Shown one piece after another: positions 1-9,700 of a stretch of DNA of 64,000 bases. The number at the start of each line of letters is the position of its first letter. Within the stretch, counting starts at the first letter, position 1. The notes under the pieces were generated by a model. The model worked only from the letters and a program-made list of their open reading frames with translations. It was not told where the DNA came from and did not search any database. Source of the stretch: Parietichytrium sp. I65-24A (taxonomy: Eukaryota > Sar > Bigyra > Thraustochytrida > Thraustochytriidae); NCBI GenBank assembly GCA_012862575.1, contig BLSF01000111.1, positions 1 through 64,000 of the forward strand, given 5' to 3'. The position numbers were made by a program, and so were the translations under genes.

Positions 1-252
1 AGCGTAAGTGCACCGTAAGGCTAAGAACCTCGGCTAATGGCTTTGAGAGGGATGATCTCTTCGAAACTTCTTTGGCGGTGGACAAGCAGCAAATTCGGAA
101 GGATCGATGGATTGCGGCGAAAAAGGGACATCGCCGACGAATGGCAGAAAGCTGAGGAAAGAGAAGTCTGTTGAACATGTTACGTTAGGTTAGGCTCACA
201 AATCCACTCAAGAAAGACGAACATATCATCCTGAACGAACAGCCAGAGAGTC

Positions 253-912
253 TTATAGTGCTCTTTCAATTTCGGCTTCAGGAAAGTCGGCTTTGGGGTG
301 GTCTTCCTCCGAACAGCTGTACTCGCCTTCCAACGCAGTGACCGCTTGCTGTAACCATTGCTTCACTTCCTTTAAGCCACCTGCGCTTGAGACGACTTCG
401 AAGGCATCCCTCTCGCCGCCTTGTGATGCGGCTCGTTTAAGCTCTACCAGCGCTTGCTCGAATTTTGCTCGCCATACTCGGGAGTCGTGGCGGTCCTTTC
501 ACTTTTGTAGAGACTCATGGGCATGTTAAAGCTGAGCAATCATGCTCGAATATACCTCTCAAAATCCCACGAATTCGAACGTCCCAAGCTCCGCGCTGCT
601 CCTGACATTTGCGAATTCCACATTCTCAGCTAGTTTTGCCTTCCAGCGCTGCATCTCTTTTTCGGCGTTGACAAGTATTGCGTTTGCCCTTTCCTCAAGA
701 GCCAGGGAGACCTTTTCTCGAAGATACTTCCGTGCATCATTTCGAGCTTGCCTCCGCTCAATGTTGCACTTCACCTCCTCCTGGAGCGAGTCGAAGGCCG
801 CTCGGCTCTCATTCGCAGAACGGACCGCGGTGATAAAGCTCTGAAATGCGTCGGTTGGATTCCATTTAAATTCGACAGCGCACCACTCCAGCGTAACAGC
901 AGCTTTAGGCAA
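253..912 (-). CDS. Uncertain hypothetical protein fragment, coiled-coil-like
   Basis: An open frame at 571-912 encodes a charged helical segment of coiled-coil type (motifs such as ARKYLREKVSLALEERANA and EKEMQRWKAKLAENVEF). A second open stretch at 253-495 encodes RVWRAKFEQALVELKRAA and ends at a stop at 253-255. The two join in phase if a 75-nt intron (496-570, donor GTGGGA, acceptor AAAG) is removed. That donor differs from the GTAAGT used elsewhere in the window, so the splice is speculative. There is no ATG at the upstream end: the frame opens from a TTG beside a 41-bp tandem duplication that would shift the frame. I do not recognise a family. It may be a partial or decayed gene. Confidence 0.28.
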
Positions 913-989
913 CTCTACTTCGCCCTTCGTGGACCCGCGTCGCCTCAGGGCAACTCTACTTCGCCCTTCGTGGACCCGCGTCGCCTCAG
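908..989. repeat. 41-bp perfect tandem duplication, two copies
   Basis: Positions 908-948 and 949-989 are identical 41-bp units beginning GGCAACTCTACTTCG and ending CGCCTCAG. As 41 is not a multiple of three, the duplication would break any reading frame running through it. It is either a recent replication slip or an assembly error. Confidence 0.85.
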
Positions 990-1205
990 ATTAGATCAGC
1001 GTTTAAGTTAGGTTAGTGGCGTACTGAGCGTGGAAATTATTTTTAAAGAAGTCTCTCTTTTGTCCTCCTCGTTTGAACTATTTCTTCACGACCTTTTTCG
1101 CTCAACCAACGTAAGAGGAAAACACCAAGAGCACTGTCGCAAAGCATGAGGAGTGAAGGAAAAGTTCTTGTTTATTGAAAGAAAAAGTATATGGGGTGAA
1201 TAAAT

Positions 1206-3692
1206 CTACCCCGCAAATGCAGACTCGGTGCAGTCTCCACCATCGGTGCTCATCCCCCAACAGATTAACGTGCCGTCAGTCTTTTCTGCGGCAAAAGCTT
1301 TCCGCAGGGAGTAAACTCTCGTGACACCGCTAGACAGCTCGGCTGCGACTGTTGATGAGTCGCCTCCAAGAGATGAACTTCCCCAAGTTACGACGGATCC
1401 AGAGCTTTTTAGTGCCGCAAACGCGTTAGCAGCTCCTGTGATACTTGACACGTCGCTCGCCAGCAACGTTGCAACTGACGTGGTATCTCCACCGTATGTG
1501 GAGCCCCATGCATATACAGCTCCTGTGTCGCTCAGCGCTGCGAACGCCGAGTCGGCGGGATATATTTTGACGATGTCGGCAAGCGTAGTAGGAGCCGACC
1601 CACCGAAATTGCTTTCGCCCCAAGCGACAACAGAGCCATCGTTTTTAAGGGCAGCAAATGCATAATAGTTGCTGTACACTTCTTTTACACCGGTCAAGAA
1701 AGCACTGACCGTGCCGCTGTTGCCGCCGAAGGAGCTGGAGCCCCAAGTCACAACTTGCCCGCCGTCGCTTTTAAGCGCTGCGAACGCGTTGCGGTTGGCA
1801 ACAATGCTGACTACACCAGAGGTCAGCTCGGAAGTGACACTGGATGCGTCCCCTCCATTGTTTGCATTGCCCCAAACAACGACGGATCCGCCGGACTTGA
1901 CTGCCGCGATGGCGTAAAAATTGTTTACCACAAACGAAACTCCGCTCGCCAGGTCCGGTGCAACGGTGCTGGCGTCACCTCCTCTGCTCGTGTCTCCCCA
2001 CACCACAAGCGACCCATCGTCTTTGAGGGCTGCATGCGCTATATCACCAGGGAATACAGACACAACTCCGCTTGCCAGAGCTGCGATGGTTGTCGTGTCA
2101 ACGTACCCAGTACTGTCGCCCCAACCCACTACGGCACCAGTATCTTTGAGTGCAAAAAAGCCTGCGTAGAAGGTCGAATACAGAGTAACAACCCCGTTGG
2201 CCAAAAGTGTTGCTGCGGCGCCCAATGAGCCGCCGTACTGAGAATCCCCCCAAGCCACCACTGAGCCATCGTTTTTAATAGCAGCAAGAGCATACTGGTG
2301 CCCCTCAATCGAGCTGACACCATCGGCCAAACTTGCGGACACTGCGCTTGAAGAGCCACCCTTCGACGGATTGCCCCAAACGACCAACGCACCAGTCTGC
2401 AGACTCTCCGCTGCGAACGCAAACCGATAGACTTGCTGGTAAGAAAACGGGAATACGGTACTGGAGTCGAACACACTGCTTGCTACAACCTTAAAAGACC
2501 AAATTGTTGGGGCCTCAGTTGGAGCCGCAGTTGGCGCGTTTGTCGGGGCTTTTGTTGGCGCAGACGTCGGCGTGTCAGTTGGAGCCGCTGTTGGTGAGTT
2601 CGTGGGAGCATTCGTTGGCGCAGACGTCGGCGTGTCAGTTGGAACCGCAGTTGGCGCGTTTGTCGGGGCTTTTGTTGGCGCAGACGTTGGCGTGTCAGTT
2701 GGAGCCGCAGTCGGCGAGTTCGTGGGAGCGTTCGTTGGCGCAGACGTTGGCGTGTCAGTTGGAGCCGCTGTTGGCGATGCCGTCGGCGTGTACAGCTTCT
2801 TGTACTTTTCATACACAGTGCAGCCTTGTAGCCGCTTCCAATAGCACTGTGAGCGGAGTGGCGAGCTGAACGCGCCATCGTTGTCGACTCCGCGATAGTT
2901 TTTCTTGACTGCCAGACATGCCTGTCGTTTGGCCTTGGTTTTGAGCTCTTGGTCCATCACAGCGTGACAAGGATCCTCTTGGACGTCTTGAGGCTGGCAC
3001 ACCAGGTTCTGCAGCATCTCTGTGGCCACCGCGATGGTGGAGAAGGTCTCTTTCGAATCATTGGCAAGCCAAATCGCATCACACGCGCACTTAAAGAAGG
3101 AGGCTGACTTGGAGCTGGACGTTGGCTGGAAGCACAGGATGCTTACCTCTGAATGTGCCCGCTTGTATGCCGCAGCGGCGTTGCACGCTGCCTTGGTGGC
3201 TTTTTTGCCGCCGCGGAATTTGGGTGTGAACGGCTTGCCATCGGACATGATGAGCATGCTTGGGTTATTTGTCGAAGAGGGCAAAGCTGTGGCCTGTGAG
3301 GACTCGAACAGGTCGACGAAGTCGGTAAAAGCCTGGCGTGCTTTTGGGTCGGCAAACAAGGTGGAGATGGCGCTGTTTACGCTGGACGCATCAACACCAT
3401 TCTCGATCGTGAGAAGGTCTTGAGTCTCGAGGCCCAAACGAGATACACCGACTTGGATTCCGTCCGAACCGCCGATCGGCATCAAGTCCACCAACTCTTG
3501 CACCACTTGTTTCTGGCGCTTGTACTCTTTGGAGTCTATGCTGCGCGAGTCGTCCACCACGATTAGCAAGCTGGTATCTTCGCACTTTGCGTGCAGCGGA
3601 GCAGTTGGTGCCGCTGTGGGGCTGAGGGTGGATGCATCTGCCGGCACCAAAATGGACAAGAGACCAGTCAAGGCTGCGCTGCCGATTCGCAT
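1206..3692 (-). CDS. Secreted/surface protein: vWA domain, Pro-Thr stalk, RCC1-like repeats
   Basis: 828 residues from an ATG at 3692. Residues 1-20 look like a signal peptide. A von Willebrand factor A domain spans about 40-245, with the metal-binding (MIDAS) motif DDSRS at 47-51. A Cys-rich stretch follows to about 300. A Pro-Thr stalk built of TDTPTSAPT-type units fills about 301-394. About nine RCC1-like blade repeats then run to the C terminus, each with a core like FAALKNDGSVVAWG and a GG(D/S) turn. vWA domains bind protein ligands through a divalent metal, and Pro-Thr stalks are usually O-glycosylated spacers, so an adhesive cell-surface or scale protein is a reasonable inference. No transmembrane anchor is visible. 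A possible AATAAA poly(A) signal on the minus strand lies about 35 nt past the stop. The ligand is unknown. Confidence 0.85.
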   Translation of the reverse strand: MRIGSAALTGLLSILVPADASTLSPTAAPTAPLHAKCEDTSLLIVVDDSRSIDSKEYKRQKQVVQELVDLMPIGGSDGIQVGVSRLGLETQDLLTIENGVDASSVNSAISTLFADPKARQAFTDFVDLFESSQATALPSSTNNPSMLIMSDGKPFTPKFRGGKKATKAACNAAAAYKRAHSEVSILCFQPTSSSKSASFFKCACDAIWLANDSKETFSTIAVATEMLQNLVCQPQDVQEDPCHAVMDQELKTKAKRQACLAVKKNYRGVDNDGAFSSPLRSQCYWKRLQGCTVYEKYKKLYTPTASPTAAPTDTPTSAPTNAPTNSPTAAPTDTPTSAPTKAPTNAPTAVPTDTPTSAPTNAPTNSPTAAPTDTPTSAPTKAPTNAPTAAPTEAPTIWSFKVVASSVFDSSTVFPFSYQQVYRFAFAAESLQTGALVVWGNPSKGGSSSAVSASLADGVSSIEGHQYALAAIKNDGSVVAWGDSQYGGSLGAAATLLANGVVTLYSTFYAGFFALKDTGAVVGWGDSTGYVDTTTIAALASGVVSVFPGDIAHAALKDDGSLVVWGDTSRGGDASTVAPDLASGVSFVVNNFYAIAAVKSGGSVVVWGNANNGGDASSVTSELTSGVVSIVANRNAFAALKSDGGQVVTWGSSSFGGNSGTVSAFLTGVKEVYSNYYAFAALKNDGSVVAWGESNFGGSAPTTLADIVKIYPADSAFAALSDTGAVYAWGSTYGGDTTSVATLLASDVSSITGAANAFAALKSSGSVVTWGSSSLGGDSSTVAAELSSGVTRVYSLRKAFAAEKTDGTLICWGMSTDGGDCTESAFAG
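2521..2790 (-). repeat. 60-bp coding tandem repeat in 120-bp higher-order units (Pro-Thr stalk)
   Basis: Four full 60-bp units (2521-2580, 2581-2640, 2641-2700, 2701-2760) and a partial fifth encode the Pro-Thr stalk of the vWA protein. Odd and even units differ (SAPTKAPT against SAPTNAPT), giving a 120-bp higher-order period. Such arrays expand and contract readily, so stalk length may vary between strains. Confidence 0.9.
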
Positions 3693-4142
3693 GGTTGTTT
3701 GTTGTCCTTTCCCGCTACTTTTCTATTTCGGGTTTGCGCACAGTCATTTGGAACCATTTTCTCCTTGCACCATTATCTCCTTACAAACACACAATTGTCC
3801 GACAGGGTTGGCGAATTTCTTGGGTCAAGCTGCGATTCCCATCGTATTTTTTCCATCTCTTTTCAGCTTGAACCGCATCGGTAGATTCGCTACAAGTAAC
3901 TTGAAGGTTTTAGGGTAACCGTACTCTGGCGAAAATTTTGCAGTTCAACACTTTCTTATTCTTTAATTTGTCTCATAGGTCATGTTGGTAAGGCCCTGAT
4001 CCTGCGAATTACATGTACGGTAAAAGAATAAGAAAATGTTGAACTGCAAGTGGGAAAGTTAAAATCCACGTTCTGTCAATTATTCACCCACCAATGTAAA
4101 AGGGCTTGATGAGGCAAAAAAACGAGCCACTCCTGGAATTAG
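3693..4142. other. Upstream flank of the vWA gene, also the left flank of a transposon insertion
   Basis: No gene is seen here. From about 3718 to 4142 this sequence matches 5138-5570 at roughly 95 percent with small indels. The match starts about 25 bp upstream of the vWA gene's ATG. The stretch includes an inverted repeat with arms near 3936-3963 and 4021-4056, separated by about 57 bp. Confidence 0.7.
3936..4056. repeat. Inverted repeat (MITE-like palindrome)
   Basis: The left arm reads GCAGTTCAACACTTTCTTAT and the right arm is its near reverse complement (ATAAGAAAATGTTGAACTGC), around a loop of about 57 bp. The same structure recurs in the matching contig at about 5361-5480. Single ends with the core CTTGCAGTTCAACAT appear near 21977 and 30682, each preceded by AATATTCCC, so the core is dispersed. 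This fits a small non-autonomous element with inverted ends. Confidence 0.5.
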
Positions 4143-4148
4143 TACGTA

Positions 4149-4172
4149 CCACTCACTTTCCATAAGACTGTC
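4149..4172 (+). repeat. Left terminal inverted repeat of the transposon
   Basis: 24 bp, matching the reverse complement of 6387-6410 at 22 of 24 positions, directly preceded by TACGTA. Confidence 0.8.
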
Positions 4173-4340
4173 GTGAATTCGGGGGAGTTCAGAAATGCTT
4201 ACTTTTGTGGGAAGAGCGTTTTTCGTGAATTAAAATTCTGGGCTTTGTCGGTCTCAGGCTGAAAGCTCCAAAAACGAGGTCGAGGAGTGGTGAAGTGCTT
4301 CCTGCGCGAAGATATTGGACTGACAGTGAGTGAAGATGAG

Positions 4341-4568
4341 ATGCCACGCAATTGTCCCACAAACGATGGGAAGGCGTGCAAGAGAGCGAGGTGTGAGCAT
4401 GGTGACATATGCTCACGCCACTGCGAGGTCTGCTCAGGGAGCGCACAAGTAAGGGGTCCAGGTCGGCCCAGAAATGAGACGCAGCAGAGATTCCAGCGTC
4501 AGCCAGTGGCCGTGAATGTGATCTATACTGAAGTTGAGGAGCACGAAGGCCAAGGACCAAGGGATTGA
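4341..4568 (+). CDS. Transposon-internal ORF with a Cys/His-rich segment
   Basis: This frame starts at an ATG at 4341; an open frame reaches back to about 4287 without another ATG. It encodes 75 residues. A Cys/His cluster (NCPTNDGKACKRARCEHG then CSRHCEVC) could bind zinc, and a basic GRPRN stretch follows. The next frame overlaps its stop by a few bases, so the two may be one protein joined by splicing or a lost base. No family recognised; a DNA-binding role within the transposon is inference from position and composition. Confidence 0.4.
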   Translation: MPRNCPTNDGKACKRARCEHGDICSRHCEVCSGSAQVRGPGRPRNETQQRFQRQPVAVNVIYTEVEEHEGQGPRD

Positions 4569-5136
4569 AGCAAGTTGTGGAGCAGAGTCATGAAGTTGAG
4601 TTTGAGCTTGACGAACCATCCTCTCCATTTGACCCAGAAAACCCGCTCGGTGCAAAGTTTCACCTCAAAGCATGGTCCTTTTCAGGTATCGAGCCCTTTA
4701 GTGTGATTGAGGTGAACCCAGCAGAAAGCAAAGTTTCGATTGTGCAGGGTAAAGCCTCCGAGGTCCATGAAGCAACGCAACAGCATGACGGCGAAGATGA
4801 GCCTGGGGATGAAAATGCGGTCGAGGAGGATGAAGATGCGAACCCTGATTTGGAGGTGGTGGATGGGGTTGCAGAAACTAGCTTTGATCCACTACTACCT
4901 GAAGAGACGGAGCTTTGCAAACCCTTTGGCTCCGTGATCTTGAAAGCGACGTCTTTTGGAATGCTGCGACACGAACGGGAAAGTATGCGTCGACGTGCAG
5001 GTATTCTCCATGCAGATCTTGATATTTTGCCTGGAAGCGACGTCGAGTTTGTTACCGACAGCAACTCGGAAGAAGTGGATGTATCAGAGCAGCTCGATGA
5101 CTTTTCTGATCAAGTGGTGCTCTCGAATGCACAGGA
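4565..5136 (+). CDS. Transposon-internal ORF, acidic, cut by the gap at 5137
   Basis: An open frame of about 190 residues runs into the assembly gap. It has no ATG at its left end (the first codon is TTG), so the true beginning is probably an upstream exon or frame. It is strikingly acidic (stretches such as EDEPGDENAVEEDEDANPD and DSNSEEVDVSEQLDD). I see no recognisable catalytic motif. It belongs to the left half of the transposon, and the frame must continue in sequence missing from this assembly. Confidence 0.35.
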
Positions 5137-5137
5137 N
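5137..5137. other. Assembly gap (single n)
   Basis: A single n separates transposon interior on the left from a 601-bp contig matching the sequence outside the transposon. The true gap length is unknown. Confidence 0.95.
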
Positions 5138-5738
5138 CTTTTCTATTTCGGGTTTGCGCACAGTCATTTGGAACCATTTTCTCCTTGTACCATTATCTCC
5201 TTACAAACGCACAATTGTCCGACAGGGTTGGCGAATTCCTTGTGGGTCAAGCTGCGATTCCCATCGTATTTTTTTCATCTCTTTTTAGCTTGAACCGCAT
5301 CGGTAGATTCGCTACAAGTAACTTGAAGGTTTTAGGGTAACCGTACTCGGGCGAAAAATTTGCAGTTCAAGACTTTCTTATTCTTTTAATTGTCTCATTG
5401 GTCATGTTGGTAAGGCCCTGATCCTGCGAATTACATGTACGGTATAAAAGAATAAGAAAATGTTTTACTGCAAGTGGGAATGGTAAAATCCACGTTCTGT
5501 CGATTATTCACCCACTAATGTGACAGTGCTTGATGAGGCAAAAAAACGAGCCACTCCTGGAATTAGTAGTACACGTACGTACACGTTCTACATTACACGT
5601 ACAGAAAGTTACACCACTCACATTGAGAATTACCGGTACCGGTGCTCATGACTTGGAACTCAGGGAATCTGAATCGGACCCGGACTCAGATGCAGAAATA
5701 CCAACGGCCATTTAAAAATACTAACGGAATCCAGCGGA
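5138..5738. other. Misplaced contig resembling the transposon-free allele of this locus
   Basis: Bounded by n on both sides. Its first part (5138-5570) matches 3718-4142 and its last part (about 5590-5738) matches 6421-6580. These are the two sequences that flank the transposon. In this contig they are directly joined, with no transposon between them and a single stretch around ACACGTACGTACACG at the junction. It looks like an empty-site copy, either the other haplotype or another copy of the host sequence, which a scaffolder placed inside the element. Confidence 0.65.
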
Positions 5739-5739
5739 N
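5739..5739. other. Assembly gap (single n)
   Basis: A single n ends the 601-bp contig; transposon interior resumes to its right. Confidence 0.95.
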
Positions 5740-5741
5740 AA

Positions 5742-6140
5742 GCGTGTCGAAGGTTCAAAAGACGCGTTGGAAACTTGCGCAAGACCAAGGGATTGACATC
5801 CGGAGCCAAGCAGCAACTGGGAGCCGAGCTAGATGCCAGCAAACGTCAACCCAGGACTTCTCGACAGGGTGCTTCTCGCTCCAATCAACCACTAGAACTT
5901 GAAGAGTTCATTGCGCAGAACCCCAGCCTCACACCACCTGAAATGCTCGCCGCAGCTCTCGAGAACAAGCAACTCAAGGTGTTTCTTCAGTTCCCAGACA
6001 AAGAGAAGGAAAAAGATACGCAGAAGAAGTTCAAGCACCGTGTCGGAAATATTCGCAAGATCAAATCAAATGAAAGTAGCCACCTGAGCCAAGAGAATGT
6101 GGCTGCCACAGCCGCCGGCCAACAGTCATCAACCGGATAA
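5742..6140 (+). CDS. Transposon-internal ORF, C-terminal part with a duplicated basic module
   Basis: An open frame enters from the gap at 5739 and ends at a stop at 6138-6140. An AATAAA about 20 nt further on is a plausible poly(A) signal, so this looks like the true 3' end of a gene. The protein holds two copies of a basic module, RFKRRVGNLRKTKG near the start and KFKHRVGNIRKIKS near residue 97. Between them is a helical segment (EEFIAQNPSLTPPEMLAAAL). Repeated basic modules suggest nucleic-acid binding, but no named domain is recognised. Its start lies in missing sequence. Confidence 0.45.
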   Translation, partial: ACRRFKRRVGNLRKTKGLTSGAKQQLGAELDASKRQPRTSRQGASRSNQPLELEEFIAQNPSLTPPEMLAAALENKQLKVFLQFPDKEKEKDTQKKFKHRVGNIRKIKSNESSHLSQENVAATAAGQQSSTG

Positions 6141-6386
6141 ATCTTAGTATTAGTATTTTCGTTAATAAACTCTTATGTACTTACGTCGTTGTTGTCTTCA
6201 AGCCCCATCCGGGGGTGGTGCCATCCTGCGCGCAACCTGAGCCGATAGCCACGGTGTGAAGGACGCTGTAGAGGTTTTCGACCTCGCTCGTCACGAATAT
6301 GGCATCCATTTTCTCTCAAACTCAACAGAAGAGAATATATTTTTCCAGACCCGTTTTCCAAATCCCCCTTCTCCACATTAAATTTA

Positions 6387-6410
6387 GACAGTCTTAGGGA
6401 AATTGAGTGG
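6387..6410 (-). repeat. Right terminal inverted repeat of the transposon
   Basis: 24 bp, ending AAATTGAGTGG and directly followed by TACGTA. It is the inverted partner of 4149-4172. Confidence 0.8.
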
Positions 6411-6564
6411 TACGTACGCTCTACATTACACGTGTTACACGTACAGAAAGTTACACCACTCACATTGAGAATTACCGGTACCTGTACTCATGACTTAAGA
6501 CTCAGGGAATCTGAATCGGACCCGGACTCAGATGCAGAAATACCAACGGCCATTCAAAAATACT

Positions 6565-6625
6565 AACGGAATCCAGCGGAGGCAAACAACAGTGAGCAGC
6601 AGATGTAACCGCTGCCATAGTGGGG
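6565..6625 (+). repeat. Dispersed mini-element, copy 1
   Basis: Contains AATCCAGCGGAGGC, then CAGTGAGCAGC, TGTAACCGCTGCCATAGTG. It matches the consensus seen near 12024, 16287, 16418, 16699, 19831 and 45350. GCAGC and GCTGC can pair as a short hairpin. The rest of the gap to 6799 holds no gene. Confidence 0.6.
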
Positions 6626-6799
6626 CGGTGCTTAAAAAGCGGAAGAGGAGACCCTGAAAAAGGGATGGAAGTGTACCTGTAATGTGGAGAATGCTGTCTC
6701 GCAACACCTCAGAATCCTACGCCAAAGCTTGCGTGTATTATGAACAGAGACTACAATTTGTATGTTAGAGGAAGTACAATTTACATGAGATCAAAGACT

Positions 6800-9700
6800 T
6801 TATGCCACCTGTATGCGAGCTTCTTCTGACTTGGACGACTTCTCTGCCTTGTCCTCAGGTCCAGCCAGGAAGGAGGAACTAGCGAAAGAAGTTGAGTCTG
6901 CAGGGAAGGAGTCCGTGTCTTCTACCACGACGTCCTTTTCCTTGCGTTCTTGCTCGGCGATCTTGTTCATTTTCAAGCGCTTGTAACTGAGGAGACACAT
7001 GACCAAAATCTGAACGACGAGCAGCACAAGGCCCAGAATCGCACCGAGCTCCTTCCCACCATCTTCTGCTAAAGAAGTGAGAAATGGGATGTAGCCAACA
7101 ACAAGCAGATTGATCAAGGAGAGCTCTGCGAAGAGCTGATCTACTCTGCTTACGTATGGGTCAAGTTTGTAAAACATGACGAGGGAAAGCGCGCAGCCCC
7201 ATGTGAAGAAGGAGTTCCCAGCACTCAGGCCAAGCTGGCTGACGAGCGTAAAGCAACCGGCTAGAATGAATTTGCGGATGAGGTCAGCGCTCTCAAACCA
7301 GGAGCGATTTTCTCGGTAGGGAGCCACCAGAAACGCAAAAGGGTTGGGCTCTTCGCCATTGGAATGGCGCCGGAAATTTTCGAGGCCCCAGTTGGAGCAG
7401 ATGAAGAAGAGGACCACCACCCCCACAGGGTAGACTGCGATCATAACAGCTGCGTAAATCCGCCATAGAAAGCTCTCTTCACTGTCATAGCCAATCGAGT
7501 AATCAGACTTGAGAGTGCGGTATGGTTCCGAATCCGTGTCATAGCGTGGGAACTCCTCGTAGACAAAGGTAGACAACGTCACGGAGCTAACGCGCGGGTA
7601 CACGACCAAAAGAAGCTGCAAAGCGACACCAACCGCTGCCAAGTATGCTTCGCGACCTTGACCGCACGGCAGACAGAGGAGATAGACAAGTGCGAGCAGC
7701 AGAATGGCCGCTAACGGCCACACGGTGGAGACAAGGAGTTTGAGGTAAAAGCTGTTGTCCGCAGCGCAGCCAAAGTTGACCAGGCCGACGATAGAGGCGA
7801 TGTCCAAGTTGAACAGGAGACTGAGGCTTTCTCGAACCCGTGGTGCACCAAAGAGGTCGTTCACGCTCGCAAACTGCCAAAACACCTGCAGATATCCCAG
7901 AATGATGCGGAAAAGCGAATTAAGGGACCAGAGTTTCGTGGAAATGGTCGACATGCAGCTTGGCAGCTTCACTATTATGCAGCTCCTGCGCTTGTCGTCC
8001 GCCTTCTTAGGAAGACTAAACCACGCAAAAATGGCTGGACTAATGGTCACCAGGATCACCAGAAAAATCATCCAGCCGTACACAACGGACTCTGAGCTCT
8101 GTCGTTCTCCCGTGCACTTCTCGCACATATTCTCACTGTTCATGGCGTACCCGTCAAAGCACTTTACGCACAAAATTCCACCGTGAAAAGGAGAGCAGCT
8201 CGGGTTGTTGGCCAGTTCACTTTCGAGTACAGAGCCGAGAGTCCGACGGCCTTCTGGTGGTGGCGTGTCATCCGCGTTAGCTCGCCCCATGCAATACTCC
8301 ATCTTGGGACAGGCTCGGATGTCCAGCGAGCGGTTAGAGACTCGCCAGTACCCGTCTTGCAGAGGTAGCGTTTCCAATGTAATGCCTGGGTAGTCACAAG
8401 TTACCTTGTCGGCTAGATCAGAGTCTGTGCAGGACATGACGGCACCAGCCGCAACGAACGATCCAGATACCGACATGCAAGCATCCAAGGAAGTGGAGGC
8501 GTTGAAGATGGTGAGCGGCCGGTTGTCGGGGCACTTTTGACAAGATACAGAGGTACTGTCGCGATACCACCCAGTGAGGCATGGCAGACAAGCAAACGTG
8601 GTGGGGTCACGCTCATAGCCATCATCGCACAACGCAGTCTCACACTCTGTGGATCCGGAGTGGAAGGTCGTGAGACCGTCGGGGCACATTTGACAAGGCT
8701 CCACGCCATAAGTGTCGCTGAACAGGCTGGTCTGACAAAGCTCACAGGCCAGTGTGGCGGCGTTGAAGCCAGAGCCAGGCGGGCACGAGCATGCTCCGGA
8801 GTGCATCTCGAACGATTCTTTGCAAATGCATTCGGAGGCATCTGTAGCACCACTTCGCTCGGTTGTCAAAAAAGCCGCTTCATCTCCACAGGGAGTGCAT
8901 TCGACCAATGCTGAAGTGGCCTTGAACGTCCCAACTTTACAGGTTTGGCACACACCAAACTCGCTCAGAAACCCAGCTCCGGATGGACAAACGCACTGCC
9001 CGTCGTCGCCGAATTCAAACGATGCCTTGCACACACATTCCGCGCGATCCTTCGCTCCGACATTGTTGGTGGTGACGAAATTGTCATCGGCGTTGCAAGG
9101 CTCGCACTCCGTGCGTGACAGGTCCGACTTGAAAGTTCCCAGCGGACACCTCTCACAAATTCCGTCACTACTAATGAACTGCCATCCTGCATTGCACACA
9201 CACTCGAAAGATTCCGGTATGCCTTGATTGTCTGAGGCAGAGTTCCTGACGAAAGTAGGGTTACAGACGCAGTCATCTACACTCGCATATGGGAAGGAAC
9301 CCATGAACCGACGCTGTATTTTTTCCTCGACCGTTAGGGTGGAGGAGAAGGAAGGGCAGGTACTTTCACACTCTAGACCGTAGCGGCCAGCACTGCATCG
9401 CTCGCAAGCGTTGCCTTCAAACTGTGCTTTGCACGAGCACATGCCGGCTGCAGATTGCGAGCTTGGAAGACCCTGAAAGTCACCCACAATTCGGTGCAAT
9501 AGTTCGTTGACAGACCTAGACTTGGTGTCCATTGCGCAAACACCTCTGCCCCCCATACAGAGAGTTGCACACTCCTTCGCGGTGTTCTCGTAGAGCACTA
9601 CTCCTCCGCGCCGTGTGGTAACGACAAGGTCATCATCGCCATCGCCGTCAAAGTCGAATACAGTTGGATAAGCTTCATCACCGGGGTCGGCATTGAACAG

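Larger units (their letters stand above)
4149..6410 (+). mobile_element. DNA transposon with 24-bp terminal inverted repeats, interior broken by assembly gaps
   Basis: The left end, 4149-4172, starts CCACTCACTTTCCATAAG. The reverse complement of the right end, 6387-6410, starts CCACTCAATTTCCCTAAG. The two 24-bp ends differ at 2 positions. Both are bordered by TACGTA (4143-4148 and 6411-6416), a likely target-site duplication; because TACGTA is palindromic, the duplication could instead be only TA. Reading frames inside point rightward, and an AATAAA lies near 6163 after the last stop. The interior contains single-n gaps at 5137 and 5739 around a 601-bp contig that matches the outside flanks, not a transposon interior. 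True internal sequence is therefore probably missing. No DDE catalytic motif is visible in what remains, so I leave the superfamily open. Confidence 0.75.
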
